Shown here: positions 33,156 to 42,222 of the stretch, one piece after another
Numbering within the stretch: the stretch's first letter is position 1
Layout of the letters: each line of letters starts with the position of its first letter
Origin: Clostridium sp. UBA699
GTDB lineage: Bacteria; Bacillota; Clostridia; Clostridiales; Clostridiaceae
Length of the DNA stretch: 64,000 bases
Direction of reading: 5' to 3'
Assembly (NCBI GenBank): GCA_002298915.1
Contig: DBML01000023.1
Coordinates: 1-64,000, forward strand
Program-made: the position numbers and the translations under genes
The notes under the pieces: generated by a model
The model's input: the letters and a program-made list of their open reading frames with translations, nothing else
Databases searched by the model: none
What the model was told of the DNA's origin: nothing

Positions 33156-33842
33156 ATGGTTCCAAGAAAAAAAGACGAAAATGAGAAGGGTTACGCGTAC
33201 AGGGTGCTGAAGAACAGCATAATGTCTCTTGAGCTTAAGCCTGGAGAAGCCCTGAGCGAAACAGAACTGGCCAAAAAACTCAACTCCTCAAGGACGCCGA
33301 TAAGGGAGGCCCTGTCGAAGCTGAAGGAAGAGTATCTTATAGAGGTCAAGCCCCAGATAGGGACATACGTCTCCCTCATCGACATGAACCTGGTAAAGCA
33401 GGCGCTTTTCATGAGGCACTGCATCGAGAAGGAGGCCCTGAGGCTTGCATGCGTTGACTTCCCGGAAGAAAGCCTAATCAAGCTGGAGCAGAACCTTCTT
33501 TCGCAGAAATATGTCACGGGAAAGCACGGCAGCGAGCTCGAGTTCCACAAGCTGGATGAGGAGTTCCACAGGATAATATTTGCGGCGCTGAAACTTGAAG
33601 AGGTCTGGAGGAGTATACAGAAGATCAGTACACACTACAACAGGCTAAGGGTTCTGTCCGAGATGAAGTTCTCGAACAAGGAGCTCTTTGAAGAGCACGA
33701 GCAGATATTCAACCTTATTAGAAACAAGGACTTCAAGGGTATCGAGGACAGGGTGACTGACCACATAAAAACACCTACAGAGGGACACTGGGAAATGCTT
33801 CTTAAGGATGACTCAGAGTTCAAGGAGTACTTCAAGCAATAG
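33156..33842 (+). CDS. GntR/FCD-family regulator of hexuronate genes, copy 1
   Basis: Transcription repressor of the FadR subfamily, 228 residues. Winged helix at about 12-75 (MSLELKPGEALSETELAKKL, SRTPIREALSKLKEE, the VKPQIGTYVSLID wing), then an all-helical FCD ligand domain with candidate metal/ligand residues in EFHKLDEEFH, STHYNRLR, EEHEQIF and DRVTDHIK. Located directly upstream of the uxuA operon and nearly collinear with a second regulator at its end (43207-43908). By analogy with UxuR/ExuR it probably senses a hexuronate or its product. Confidence 0.88.
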   Translation: MVPRKKDENEKGYAYRVLKNSIMSLELKPGEALSETELAKKLNSSRTPIREALSKLKEEYLIEVKPQIGTYVSLIDMNLVKQALFMRHCIEKEALRLACVDFPEESLIKLEQNLLSQKYVTGKHGSELEFHKLDEEFHRIIFAALKLEEVWRSIQKISTHYNRLRVLSEMKFSNKELFEEHEQIFNLIRNKDFKGIEDRVTDHIKTPTEGHWEMLLKDDSEFKEYFKQ

Positions 33843-33911
33843 AAGCTATATCCACATAATGCCATTAATGGAAACGGGGAATTTTTATTTCTCGTTTCTT
33901 TTATTTTTCTA

Positions 33912-33950
33912 TTGACTAGCTTATACTAGGATGCTAGTATACAAGTATAC
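33912..33950 (+). promoter_or_regulatory. uxuA promoter overlapped by a GntR-type operator
   Basis: TTGACT (33912-33917), 17-bp spacer, TAGTAT (33935-33940). An inverted repeat ATACTAG GATG CTAGTAT (33923-33940) covers the spacer and -10, and a GTATAC AA GTATAC direct repeat follows (33937-33950). A dyad over the -10 is the layout of a repressor site; the adjacent FCD regulator is the likely binder. Confidence 0.75.
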
Positions 33951-34032
33951 ATAATATGATTGATCAAACGCAGATCAGATATCTGTAATCGATAGACAGA
34001 ATGAAAGTTAAACATATAGGAGGAATGTATTT

Positions 34033-35082
34033 ATGCAAATGACGTTCAGATGGTACGGCGACGATGACAAAGTCACTCTCGAAAATATAAGGCAGATACC
34101 GGGAGTTACAGGCATTGTATCAGCCATATACGACGTCCCTGTTGGAGAGGTATGGCCGCTGGACAAGATACTCGCCCTTAAGGCCAAGGTCGAAGCGAAG
34201 GGCCTCAAGATCGAGACGATCGAAAGCATACCGGTTCATGAGGATATCAAGCTGGGGCTTGAGTCAAGAGACAGGCTCATAGCTAACTACTGCGAATCGC
34301 TGGAGAACTGCTCAAAGGCTGGCATAAAGGTTGTCTGCTACAACTTCATGCCGGTGTTCGACTGGACAAGATCCGAACTTGCTCACGAGCTTCCTGACGG
34401 TTCGAATGCCCTCATCTACAAGCACGAGACGGTGCTGAAGATGGACCCTCTGACAGGCGAGCTTTCGCTTCCGGGCTGGGACTCGAGCTACACAAAGGAA
34501 GGCATGAGGGAGCTTCTTGAACAGTACAAGAAGGTTTCGGAGGAGGACCTCTGGAACAACCTCCAGTACTTCCTGGAAAGAGTCATACCTGTGGCAGAAA
34601 TAAATGACATAAAGATGGCCATCCATCCGGATGATCCGCCTTGGTCAATATTCGGACTTCCGAGATTAATAACTAACAAGGAAAACCTTGAAAGGTTCAT
34701 CAGCCTTGTGGACAGCCCTTACAACGGACTTTCGCTCTGTTCGGGATCGCTGGGAGTAAACCCTGACAACAACATACCTGAACTGATAAGACACTTCGGC
34801 AAAAAGGGAAGGATCCACTTTGGACATGTGAGGAACGTCCTGATAACAGGGGAAAAATCCTTCGAGGAATCCTCCCACAGAAGCGCCGACGGATCCCTGG
34901 ACATGGTGGAGATAATGAGAGCATACCACGATATAGGTTTCGAAGGGCCTATAAGACCGGACCACGGAAGAATGATCTGGGGCGAAACCGGCCGACCAGG
35001 GTACGGACTATATGACAGGGCTCTCGGAGCGGTGTACCTGAACGGAATCTGGGAAACTCTCGAGAAAACAGATAAAAAGTAA
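34033..35082 (+). CDS. uxuA: Mannonate dehydratase
   Basis: Converts D-mannonate to 2-keto-3-deoxygluconate (KDG). The 349-residue TIM-barrel protein starts with the family sequence MTFRWYGDDDKVTLENIRQIPGVTGIVSAIYD and has YNFMPVFDWTRSEL, HPDDPPWSIFGLPRLITNKENL, and the metal-binding CSGSLG and RPDHGRMIWGE segments. AGGAGG about 9 nt upstream. First gene of the glucuronate operon, behind the operator at 33912-33950. Confidence 0.95.
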   Translation: MQMTFRWYGDDDKVTLENIRQIPGVTGIVSAIYDVPVGEVWPLDKILALKAKVEAKGLKIETIESIPVHEDIKLGLESRDRLIANYCESLENCSKAGIKVVCYNFMPVFDWTRSELAHELPDGSNALIYKHETVLKMDPLTGELSLPGWDSSYTKEGMRELLEQYKKVSEEDLWNNLQYFLERVIPVAEINDIKMAIHPDDPPWSIFGLPRLITNKENLERFISLVDSPYNGLSLCSGSLGVNPDNNIPELIRHFGKKGRIHFGHVRNVLITGEKSFEESSHRSADGSLDMVEIMRAYHDIGFEGPIRPDHGRMIWGETGRPGYGLYDRALGAVYLNGIWETLEKTDKK

Positions 35083-35095
35083 GGTGGGGTTAAAA

Positions 35096-35953
35096 ATGAA
35101 CATACCTTTTAAAATTGATTTAAATGACAAGGTGGTAGTAATTACAGGCGCAGGCGGCGTGATATGTGCAGGCTTTGCAGAGGCTGTTGCTCAGTGCGGA
35201 GCGAAAGTTGCGCTGCTTAACAGGACCAAGGAGAAGTCAGATGCAGTCGCTGAAAGAATAAATGCGGCTGGAGGCACTGCAATCTCCATCGGTGTAAATG
35301 TGCTTGATCTTGAAGGGCTTGAAGAGGCAAAAAAAGAAATCCACGAGAAACTGGGAAGTGTCGACATACTTATAAACGGAGCTGGCGGAAACAGCCCGAG
35401 CGGGACTACGACCAAGGATTACCTGTTCAAGGAAGACCTTCTGAACAAGCAGGAAGGAGTTAAGACGTTCTTCGACCTCGACCCTAAGGGAATAGAGGGC
35501 GTGTTCAACCTAAACTTCCTGGGCACACTGCTTCCAACACAGGTGTTCCTCAAAGACATGATAGACAAGGAAGGCTCAACAGTCATCAACATCTCCTCGA
35601 TGAACGCCTTCACACCTCTTACGAGGATCCCTGCATACAGCGGAGCAAAGGCAGCTGTATCGAACTTCACGCAGTGGCTTGCGGTCCACCTCTCAAAGGT
35701 AGGTATAAGGGTAAATGCAATAGCGCCAGGGTTCCTTCTCACGAACCAGAACAGGGGGCTTCTCCTGAAGGAAGACGGGACTTATTCGGAAAGGGCGCAG
35801 AAGATACTGGCAGCCACGCCGATGGGCCGATTCGGGGAAGTAGAGGAAATGATCGGAACCCTGCTCTGGCTGTTGGACAGCAAAGCCTCAGGTTTCGTAA
35901 ACGGCGTTGTTGTGCCAGTGGACGGCGGATTCTCGGCGTATTCCGGCGTATAG
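35096..35953 (+). CDS. uxuB: D-mannonate oxidoreductase (SDR-type fructuronate reductase)
   Basis: Reduces D-fructuronate to D-mannonate with NAD(P)H. 285-residue short-chain dehydrogenase: TGAGGVICAGFA nucleotide loop (about 15-26), NGAGGN, catalytic Ser in NISSMNAF and YxxxK as YSGAKAA, and the C-terminal VDGGFSAYSGV. Firmicutes use this SDR (YjmF type) in place of the E. coli UxuB fold, and the insert after NGAGGNSPSG is typical of it. RBS GGTGGGG favours ATG 35096 over GTG 35084. It follows uxuA by 13 bp. Confidence 0.88.
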   Translation: MNIPFKIDLNDKVVVITGAGGVICAGFAEAVAQCGAKVALLNRTKEKSDAVAERINAAGGTAISIGVNVLDLEGLEEAKKEIHEKLGSVDILINGAGGNSPSGTTTKDYLFKEDLLNKQEGVKTFFDLDPKGIEGVFNLNFLGTLLPTQVFLKDMIDKEGSTVINISSMNAFTPLTRIPAYSGAKAAVSNFTQWLAVHLSKVGIRVNAIAPGFLLTNQNRGLLLKEDGTYSERAQKILAATPMGRFGEVEEMIGTLLWLLDSKASGFVNGVVVPVDGGFSAYSGV

Positions 35954-35983
35954 CTTGATTGTTGATTAGGAGAATGAAAAGAC

Positions 35984-36031
35984 AGCTTAGGAAAACTGCA
36001 GGGCGTAAAGCGTGCAGTTTCCCTAAAAGCT
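35984..36031 (+). repeat. Hairpin between uxuB and uxaC
   Basis: AGGAAAACTGCA pairs with TGCAGTTTCCCT around a 12-nt loop, with AGCTT/AAGCT flanks extending it. There is no T-run, so it is more likely an mRNA stability or processing element than a terminator. Confidence 0.45.
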
Positions 36032-36083
36032 GAAAATGTAAAGGGTTTTATAAAATATAACATAAAGGAAGCGGGTGGATTAC

Positions 36084-37490
36084 TTGAAAAAATTTATGGA
36101 CGAAGACTTCTTGCTTTCAAATGACACTGCTGTCGAACTGTTCCACAGCTATGCAAAGGAAATGCCTATAATCGACTACCACTGTCATTTGAACCCAAAG
36201 GAAATATTCGAAAACAAGAGATTCAAGAACATAACAGAAGCATGGCTCTACGGAGACCATTACAAATGGAGGGCGATGAGGAGCAACGGCATCGAGGAGA
36301 AGTACATCACGGGAGACGCCAGCGACTACGATAGGTTCACAGCCTGGGCAAGGACACTGCCGATGGCGATAGGCAATCCTCTTTATCACTGGGCTCACCT
36401 GGAGCTGCAGAGATTTTTCGGGATATACGAGCCGCTGAGCGAGAAAACAGCTGATGCGATATGGGAGAAAGCGAACGAACTCCTTAGCGGTGAAGGTTTC
36501 GGCGCAAGGGATCTAATAACAAAGTCGAACGTAAAGCTCATTTGCACAACGGACGATCCGACCGACTCGCTCGAATACCATATCAAGATCAAGGATATAA
36601 GCGGTTTCGAAACGAAGGTTCTACCTACCTTCAGGCCCGACAGCGGGGTAGAGGTAAACAAAGACGGCTTCGCAGCCTGGGTGAAAAAGCTCGGCGATGC
36701 ATGGGGGAAAGAAATCAGCAGCCTGGATGAATTCCTTCAGGCTATGGAATCAAGGGTCAGGTTCTTCCATTCCGTCGGCTGCAGGCTTGCAGACCACGGC
36801 CTCACAAGCGTGACCTATGCCGAAGCTTCAACAGAAGAGATAGCAGGCATATTTGCTAAAGGGTTGAGCGGCGAAAAGGTGAGCAGCCTGGAGGAAAGCA
36901 AATACAGGACATTCACATTCCATTTCCTTGGGAAGCTATACTGCGAGCTCGGCTGGACAATGCAGATCCACATGGGCGCAACAAGGAACAACAACACGAA
37001 GATGTTCAAGAAGCTCGGCGCAGACGCAGGCTTCGATTCGGTCAACGATGAACAGATATCGGTGCCGCTTTCAAGGCTCCTCGATTCCCTGGAAGTCGAA
37101 GATTCTCTTCCGAAAACGATACTCTACAACCTGAACCCTAAGGATAACTACGTGCTCGGGACAATGCTCGGAAACTTCCAGGGAAGCGAAGCGCCAGGCA
37201 AAATCCAATTCGGATCTGGCTGGTGGTTCCTGGACAACAAAGACGGCATGGTGAACCAGATGACTGCGCTCGCCAATCTGGGCCTCCTCGGAAGATTCAT
37301 CGGGATGCTTACAGATTCAAGAAGCTTCCTGTCATACCCAAGGCACGAATACTTCAGGAGAATAATGTGCAACCTGATAGGGGAATGGGTCGAAAACGGT
37401 GAGTATCCGAAGGACATGGAGACGCTCGCTGAAATAGTCAAGGGAATAAGCTACAACAATGCCAGAGAATATCTCGGGATAACAATATAG
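36084..37490 (+). CDS. uxaC: Glucuronate isomerase (uronate isomerase)
   Basis: Isomerises D-glucuronate to D-fructuronate (and galacturonate to tagaturonate). The 468-residue amidohydrolase-fold enzyme has IIDYHCHLNPKEI near its start with the metal-binding HxH, the W-x-YGDHYKWRAMR stretch, CTTDDPTDSLEYH and GSGWWFLDNKDGM. The frame opens at GTG 36075; I use TTG 36084 because it gives the family N-terminus MKKFMDEDFLL and has GGGTGG just upstream, though GTG 36075 is not excluded. Confidence 0.93.
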   Translation: MKKFMDEDFLLSNDTAVELFHSYAKEMPIIDYHCHLNPKEIFENKRFKNITEAWLYGDHYKWRAMRSNGIEEKYITGDASDYDRFTAWARTLPMAIGNPLYHWAHLELQRFFGIYEPLSEKTADAIWEKANELLSGEGFGARDLITKSNVKLICTTDDPTDSLEYHIKIKDISGFETKVLPTFRPDSGVEVNKDGFAAWVKKLGDAWGKEISSLDEFLQAMESRVRFFHSVGCRLADHGLTSVTYAEASTEEIAGIFAKGLSGEKVSSLEESKYRTFTFHFLGKLYCELGWTMQIHMGATRNNNTKMFKKLGADAGFDSVNDEQISVPLSRLLDSLEVEDSLPKTILYNLNPKDNYVLGTMLGNFQGSEAPGKIQFGSGWWFLDNKDGMVNQMTALANLGLLGRFIGMLTDSRSFLSYPRHEYFRRIMCNLIGEWVENGEYPKDMETLAEIVKGISYNNAREYLGITI

Positions 37491-37509
37491 AAGGAAAAGG
37501 GTGTAAATA

Positions 37510-38895
37510 ATGGAAAACGCAAAAGCAACCTCGGCAGCAAACAGCAAAACTGCAAAGCTAAGCTTCAAAGAAAAACTTGGATACGGTCTGGGAGACCTGG
37601 GTAACGGCTTCATGTTCGACATGGGTCAGCTCTTCCTGCTCAAATTCTACACCGACGTGCTTGGCATCAGCCCGGCGTTCGGAGGTCTCGTATTCCTTGT
37701 CTCAAAGATATCAGATGCTTTCGTTGATTCTTCTGTAGGAGCGTACCTGGACGGAAGAACCAAATTCGGCAAGAACGGAAAGTTCCGACCTTTTATCAAA
37801 AACGGTACTATCCCTCTCGCTCTTATGACAGTGATAACGTTCTGCGCACCGAATGTGTCGGTGAATCTTAAAATATTCTACGCTTTCGCAACCTACATCA
37901 TATGGAACGCAATGTATTCTGTAGTAAACATACCTTACGGGTCGCTCGCAGCAGCAATGTCACAGGACCCTGTGGAGAGGACGCAGCTGTCCTCGTTCAG
38001 AAATGCAGGTTCCGTATTAGGCATGGCGATCTGCGGCATGGTCGTGGTTCCTCTCATGATGATGTTCCCGACTCCGAAAATAGGCTATCCTGCAGCTATC
38101 GGAATGATGAGCGTGCTTGGAGTAATCTGCCACCTGCTTTGCTATAAATTCTGCAAAGAAAACATAATAGTCAAGCCGAAGGAAGGCGAAAAGATAGACC
38201 TTGGAAAAGCTTATAAATCACTGCTTCACAACAGACCTTTGATAGCGATACTTCTGGTTTTCGTATTCTCGATCTCAGTCCAATTCCTGAAAAGCGGAGT
38301 CCAGATATACTTCCTGCAGTACAACCTTGGAAACCCAAAGCTTTTGAGCCAGTTAAGCATGGTGGTTCTCGTGTTCCAGCTTGCAGCTATCTTCATAGCT
38401 CCGTTCCTTGTAAAGAAGTTCGGAAAGAAATACGTCTACGCGATCGGCCTAAGCATCTGCGTTGTTGCTGACCTTTGCAACTTCTTCATACCTACGTCAT
38501 ACTCTTCCTTTGTGGCTTTGTGGTGTGTGGCGCAGTTCGGACTCGCTATAGGAAGTGCGGTGTCATGGGCAATGATCTCCGACTGCATAGAATACGGCGA
38601 ATGGCAGTCAGGGCAGAGGACAGAAGGAGTAGTATACTCAACTGCCAGCTTCTCAAGAAAAATCGCCCAGGCTTTGGCTGGTTTCATACCTGGAGTTGTC
38701 CTGACCATCATAGGATATGTGCCGAATGCTCAGCAGAGCGCAGCAACTCTAGTGGGAATAAGACAGCTCATGTTCCTTTACCCTGCTATACTGCTTAGCG
38801 TGGCCATACTCTGCCTGATATTTGTTCATAACCTGTCAGACCACAGGTACAAGGAAATACTTGTGGAACTAGGCAGTAGAAAAGCAACAGTTTAA
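37510..38895 (+). CDS. GPH-family sugar/glucuronide:cation symporter
   Basis: Secondary transporter of the glycoside-pentoside-hexuronide family (UidB/MelB/XynP relatives), 461 residues with 12 hydrophobic segments. Family signs: FKEKLGYGLGDLGNGFMF at the N-terminus, FLLKFYTDVLGISPAFGG, the loop DGRTKFGKNGKFRPFI, and MISDCIEYGEWQSGQRTEGV. It lies 19 bp after uxaC in the glucuronate operon, so a glucuronide or uronate-containing disaccharide is the likely cargo. Confidence 0.88.
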   Translation: MENAKATSAANSKTAKLSFKEKLGYGLGDLGNGFMFDMGQLFLLKFYTDVLGISPAFGGLVFLVSKISDAFVDSSVGAYLDGRTKFGKNGKFRPFIKNGTIPLALMTVITFCAPNVSVNLKIFYAFATYIIWNAMYSVVNIPYGSLAAAMSQDPVERTQLSSFRNAGSVLGMAICGMVVVPLMMMFPTPKIGYPAAIGMMSVLGVICHLLCYKFCKENIIVKPKEGEKIDLGKAYKSLLHNRPLIAILLVFVFSISVQFLKSGVQIYFLQYNLGNPKLLSQLSMVVLVFQLAAIFIAPFLVKKFGKKYVYAIGLSICVVADLCNFFIPTSYSSFVALWCVAQFGLAIGSAVSWAMISDCIEYGEWQSGQRTEGVVYSTASFSRKIAQALAGFIPGVVLTIIGYVPNAQQSAATLVGIRQLMFLYPAILLSVAILCLIFVHNLSDHRYKEILVELGSRKATV

Positions 38896-38989
38896 TAAGA
38901 CAGCTATCAGAATAATACTTGATAATGCATTTATTGAGTATTATTTTGGTACGTCATCAGATATTTATTAGGATTAAGGAGAATGGGCT

Positions 38990-39829
38990 ATGAAAACAAC
39001 TATGGCGGAATTTATAAAGATAAAGGATTTTCTGGTATGCGTCGATTCGGACGGATGCGCGATGGATACAATGGACGTGAAGCATGAGAAATGCTTCGGG
39101 CCAAAGATAGTGGATGTCTGGGGGCTTCAGGACATAGCGGAAAGGTTCATGGAGGTTTGGCTCAGCATAAACCTGTACACCAAAACCAGGGGCATAAACA
39201 GGTTCAAGGGGCTCGTCAAGGTCTTCGAGGTGCTTGAAGAGGAAGGGCTCAGAATGCCTGAGTACGCATCTATCAAGAACTGGGTGGAGACCACGAAGGA
39301 GCTTTCGAACCCTTCGCTCGAGAGGGAGATAGAAAAGACCGGGGATCCGCAGCTTAAGAAGGCGCTTGAATGGAGCGACGGGGTTAACAAGGCGATCAGG
39401 GAACTGCCAGAGGAAGACAAGCCTTTCGACAACGTTCTTGAAGGACTAAGAGCTGCTAAGGAGATAGCCGACATAGCCATAGTGTCTTCTGCAAACGGCG
39501 GGGCTGTGCTGTCAGAATGGACGAGGCACAACCTGGCGCCGGAAGTTTCAGTTATGCTTGGACAGGAAGCCGGGACGAAAGCAGCCTGCATCGCAGGGCT
39601 TAAAGGATTCGGATATTCTGGCGACCACGTGCTTATGGTCGGTGATGCGCCGGGAGACCTGCAAGCGGCCGAAAGCAACGGCGTCCTCTTCTACCCGATA
39701 CTCGTCGGCAAGGAAGGGTTTTCCTGGAGCAGGCTCGTATCAGAAGCCCTCGGAAAGCTTGCGGACGGTACCTACAGAGGTGAATACCAGCAGAAGCTTA
39801 TAGACGAGTTCAATTCAATTCTTAAATAA
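38990..39829 (+). CDS. HAD-superfamily hydrolase
   Basis: Haloacid-dehalogenase-fold phosphatase, 279 residues. Motif I is VCVDSDGCAMDTM (nucleophile Asp and DxD near 19-21), motif II SSANGG near 167, motif III/IV in GDAPGDLQAAESNG near 220. The large alpha-helical cap between motifs I and II is typical of subclass C1 phosphatases such as beta-phosphoglucomutase-like enzymes. Located between the symporter and the GH3 gene, so a sugar phosphate or phosphorylated uronate is a plausible substrate; this is inference. Confidence 0.75.
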   Translation: MKTTMAEFIKIKDFLVCVDSDGCAMDTMDVKHEKCFGPKIVDVWGLQDIAERFMEVWLSINLYTKTRGINRFKGLVKVFEVLEEEGLRMPEYASIKNWVETTKELSNPSLEREIEKTGDPQLKKALEWSDGVNKAIRELPEEDKPFDNVLEGLRAAKEIADIAIVSSANGGAVLSEWTRHNLAPEVSVMLGQEAGTKAACIAGLKGFGYSGDHVLMVGDAPGDLQAAESNGVLFYPILVGKEGFSWSRLVSEALGKLADGTYRGEYQQKLIDEFNSILK

Positions 39830-39852
39830 AAGTAAAACAAGGAGGCAGCCAG

Positions 39853-41565
39853 ATGGCAAGATTAGTTGATTTAAAGGCGAAACCGTTCCACCTGAACGAC
39901 GAGGCGGTGGAATGGGTTGAGAAGACAATAGCAGGGATGAGCGCAGAGGAAAAGATAGGACACCTTTTCATAGGTCACTTCCACGACCTGGACTCAGAGC
40001 ACGCAAAAGAGGTAATAGGGAAATACCATGTGGGCGGTGCTAGGTACAAGGATGCGGGAAGCACGTCAAAAGAGGTCTACGACTTCATAAAGGAGATACA
40101 GTCTGCGAGCAAAGTTCCGCTTCTCGTGGCAGCAAACTGCGACAACGGCGGAGACGGCTGCTGCAGCGACGGGACATACATCGGCACTGCCGCAGCAGTT
40201 GAAGCTTCCGGCAGCGAAAAGGTTGCCTACAACGCAGGCTACGTGAGCGGACGCGAAGAACAGGCTGTGGGAGTCAACTGGAACTTCGACCCTTGCGTCG
40301 ACATACTCATGAACTGGAGAAACACCATAGTCAACACAAGATCCTACGGGACGGACGCCGACACTGTTATCAAATATTCCACACAGTATATAAAGGGTTT
40401 AAGGCAGAGCAACGTGGCATCGTGCGTTAAGCATTTTCCGGGCGACGGAACAGAGGAGAGGGACCAGCACCTCCTGCTAGGGGTAAACGAGCTGAGCGTC
40501 GAGGAATGGGATGCAAGCTTCGGCAAAGTTTACAAGAGGCTCATCGATGACGGTGTGATGTCGATAATGGCAGGGCACATAGCTCTTCCGGAATACCAGA
40601 AGAAGCTTGTACCTGGACTTAGATACGAGGATTTGCTGCCTGCAACCCTTGCGCCTGAGCTTGTAACAGGACTGCTAAAGGAGCAGCTTGGCTTCAACGG
40701 GCTTGTCCTTACAGACGCTTCCCACATGATAGGGATGGCGGCTGCCATGAAGAGGAAGGACTACGTCCCTGCAGCTATAGCCGCAGGCTGCGACATGTTC
40801 CTCTTCTTCAACGACGCCGAGGAAGACTTCATGTTCATGATGGACGGCTACAAGAACGGAGTGATCTCTGAAGAAAGGCTTCACGACGCATTGAGAAGGA
40901 TCCTGGGCATGAAGGCTGCCGTCAGCCTCCACACGCTGCAGAAAGAGGGAAGGCTTACCCCGCCTGAGGAAGGGCTCAAGGTCGTGGGCTGCGCAGAGCA
41001 CATCGCCATGTCGAAGGAAGCGGCGGACATGAGCATATCCCTTGTCAAGGACACGTGGAAGCAGCTGCCTATCAAGCCTGAAACCCACAAGAGGATCAAG
41101 CTGCACATACTCTACGGAGAGCAGGGCGGCATCTACGATTCGGGAAAGGAATCAGCAAAGGTAATCATAGAAGAGCTTGAGAGGGCGGGCTTCGAGGTCA
41201 CCCTCCAGGACGGGAACACAAGGGTGAAGGGGAAAACAATGGATGTAGCTAAAAACTACGATGCGGCCATCGTATTCTCTGACATAAGGGGGTACGCTGC
41301 GGAGAACAACTACAGGATCAGGTGGGCATGCCCAATGTCCGTTGACATCCCGTGGTACGTATACGAAGTTCCAACAGTATTCGTATCGCTTAACTTCACA
41401 ACGCACCTGACGGACGTGCCTATGGTCAAGACGTACATCAACGCTTACAAGAACACGAGAGAGGTGATACGCCAGACAATAGAGAAGATCACGGGTGAAT
41501 CGGAATTCAAAGGCACGCACTTCAACAAGCATGTATGGTGCGAGAAGTGGGAGACAAGGAGATAG
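39853..41565 (+). CDS. Cytoplasmic GH3 glycoside hydrolase, NagZ-like
   Basis: Family 3 glycosidase, 570 residues, without signal peptide. N-terminal barrel: NWNFDPCVDI, NTRSYGTDAD, KHFPGDGTEERDQH near 200, and nucleophile Asp in GLVLTDASHMIGMA near 293. The Asp-x-His pair after KHFPG corresponds to the acid/base dyad of NagZ-type beta-N-acetylglucosaminidases rather than beta-glucosidases. A C-terminal domain of about 200 residues (KRIKLHILYGEQG onward) makes it longer than NagZ (about 340). AAGGAGG 8 nt upstream. Its place in the glucuronate operon suggests it opens an imported uronate-containing disaccharide. Confidence 0.82.
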   Translation: MARLVDLKAKPFHLNDEAVEWVEKTIAGMSAEEKIGHLFIGHFHDLDSEHAKEVIGKYHVGGARYKDAGSTSKEVYDFIKEIQSASKVPLLVAANCDNGGDGCCSDGTYIGTAAAVEASGSEKVAYNAGYVSGREEQAVGVNWNFDPCVDILMNWRNTIVNTRSYGTDADTVIKYSTQYIKGLRQSNVASCVKHFPGDGTEERDQHLLLGVNELSVEEWDASFGKVYKRLIDDGVMSIMAGHIALPEYQKKLVPGLRYEDLLPATLAPELVTGLLKEQLGFNGLVLTDASHMIGMAAAMKRKDYVPAAIAAGCDMFLFFNDAEEDFMFMMDGYKNGVISEERLHDALRRILGMKAAVSLHTLQKEGRLTPPEEGLKVVGCAEHIAMSKEAADMSISLVKDTWKQLPIKPETHKRIKLHILYGEQGGIYDSGKESAKVIIEELERAGFEVTLQDGNTRVKGKTMDVAKNYDAAIVFSDIRGYAAENNYRIRWACPMSVDIPWYVYEVPTVFVSLNFTTHLTDVPMVKTYINAYKNTREVIRQTIEKITGESEFKGTHFNKHVWCEKWETRR

Positions 41566-41575
41566 GGGGAGCATA

Positions 41576-42220
41576 ATGGAAAGAATAGAAACAATAAAGA
41601 GGATTATGGACGCTGGAGTCGTTGCCGTTATCAGGGCGGAATCTAAGGAGCAGGGCATCAGGATAATCGACGCAATAAAAGAGGGCGGCATAAAGGCTCT
41701 TGAGATCACCATGACCGTCCCGGGTGCGCTGGACATTATAAAAGAGCTGTCCGAAAGGTACAGGGGCGAAGACCTTATAATCGGCGCCGGTTCAGTGCTT
41801 GACCCTGAGACTGCAAGGCTGTGCATCCTGGCAGGGGCCAAGTACATTGTCAGCCCTTACTTCGACAGGGAAACGGTGAGGCTCTGCAACAGGTACAGGG
41901 TTGCGGTGATGCCGGGTATAATGACCGTTAAGGAAGCGGTGGAGGCGCTGGAATGCGGGGCGGAGATACTCAAGGTGTTCCCGGGCAACGCCTTCGGACC
42001 GTCAATAATAAGCTCCTTCAAGGGGCCGATACCGCAGGGCAACTTCATGCCTACAGGCGGGGTGAACCTTGACAACGTTAAGGATTGGATAAATGCAGGC
42101 GCTGTAGCTGTCGGAACCGGCGGAGACCTTACAAAGGGAGCGAAGACTGGAGACTACAAGCTGGTGACCGAGACTGCGGCAAGGTTTGTAGAAGAAGTAA
42201 GGAAAGCAAGAGGTAATTAA
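41576..42220 (+). CDS. eda: KHG/KDPG aldolase
   Basis: Cleaves 2-keto-3-deoxy-6-phosphogluconate to pyruvate and glyceraldehyde-3-phosphate. 214 residues with VVAVIRAES, the catalytic Glu in ALEITMTVPGAL, GAGSVLDPETA, the Schiff-base Lys in AKYIVSPYF, PGIMTVKEA and FPTGGV-type NFMPTGGVNLDN. The frame runs upstream inside the GH3 gene, but AGGGGGA at 41564-41570 precedes ATG 41576. kdgK follows 2 bp after its stop codon. Confidence 0.93.
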   Translation: MERIETIKRIMDAGVVAVIRAESKEQGIRIIDAIKEGGIKALEITMTVPGALDIIKELSERYRGEDLIIGAGSVLDPETARLCILAGAKYIVSPYFDRETVRLCNRYRVAVMPGIMTVKEAVEALECGAEILKVFPGNAFGPSIISSFKGPIPQGNFMPTGGVNLDNVKDWINAGAVAVGTGGDLTKGAKTGDYKLVTETAARFVEEVRKARGN

Positions 42221-42222
42221 TC

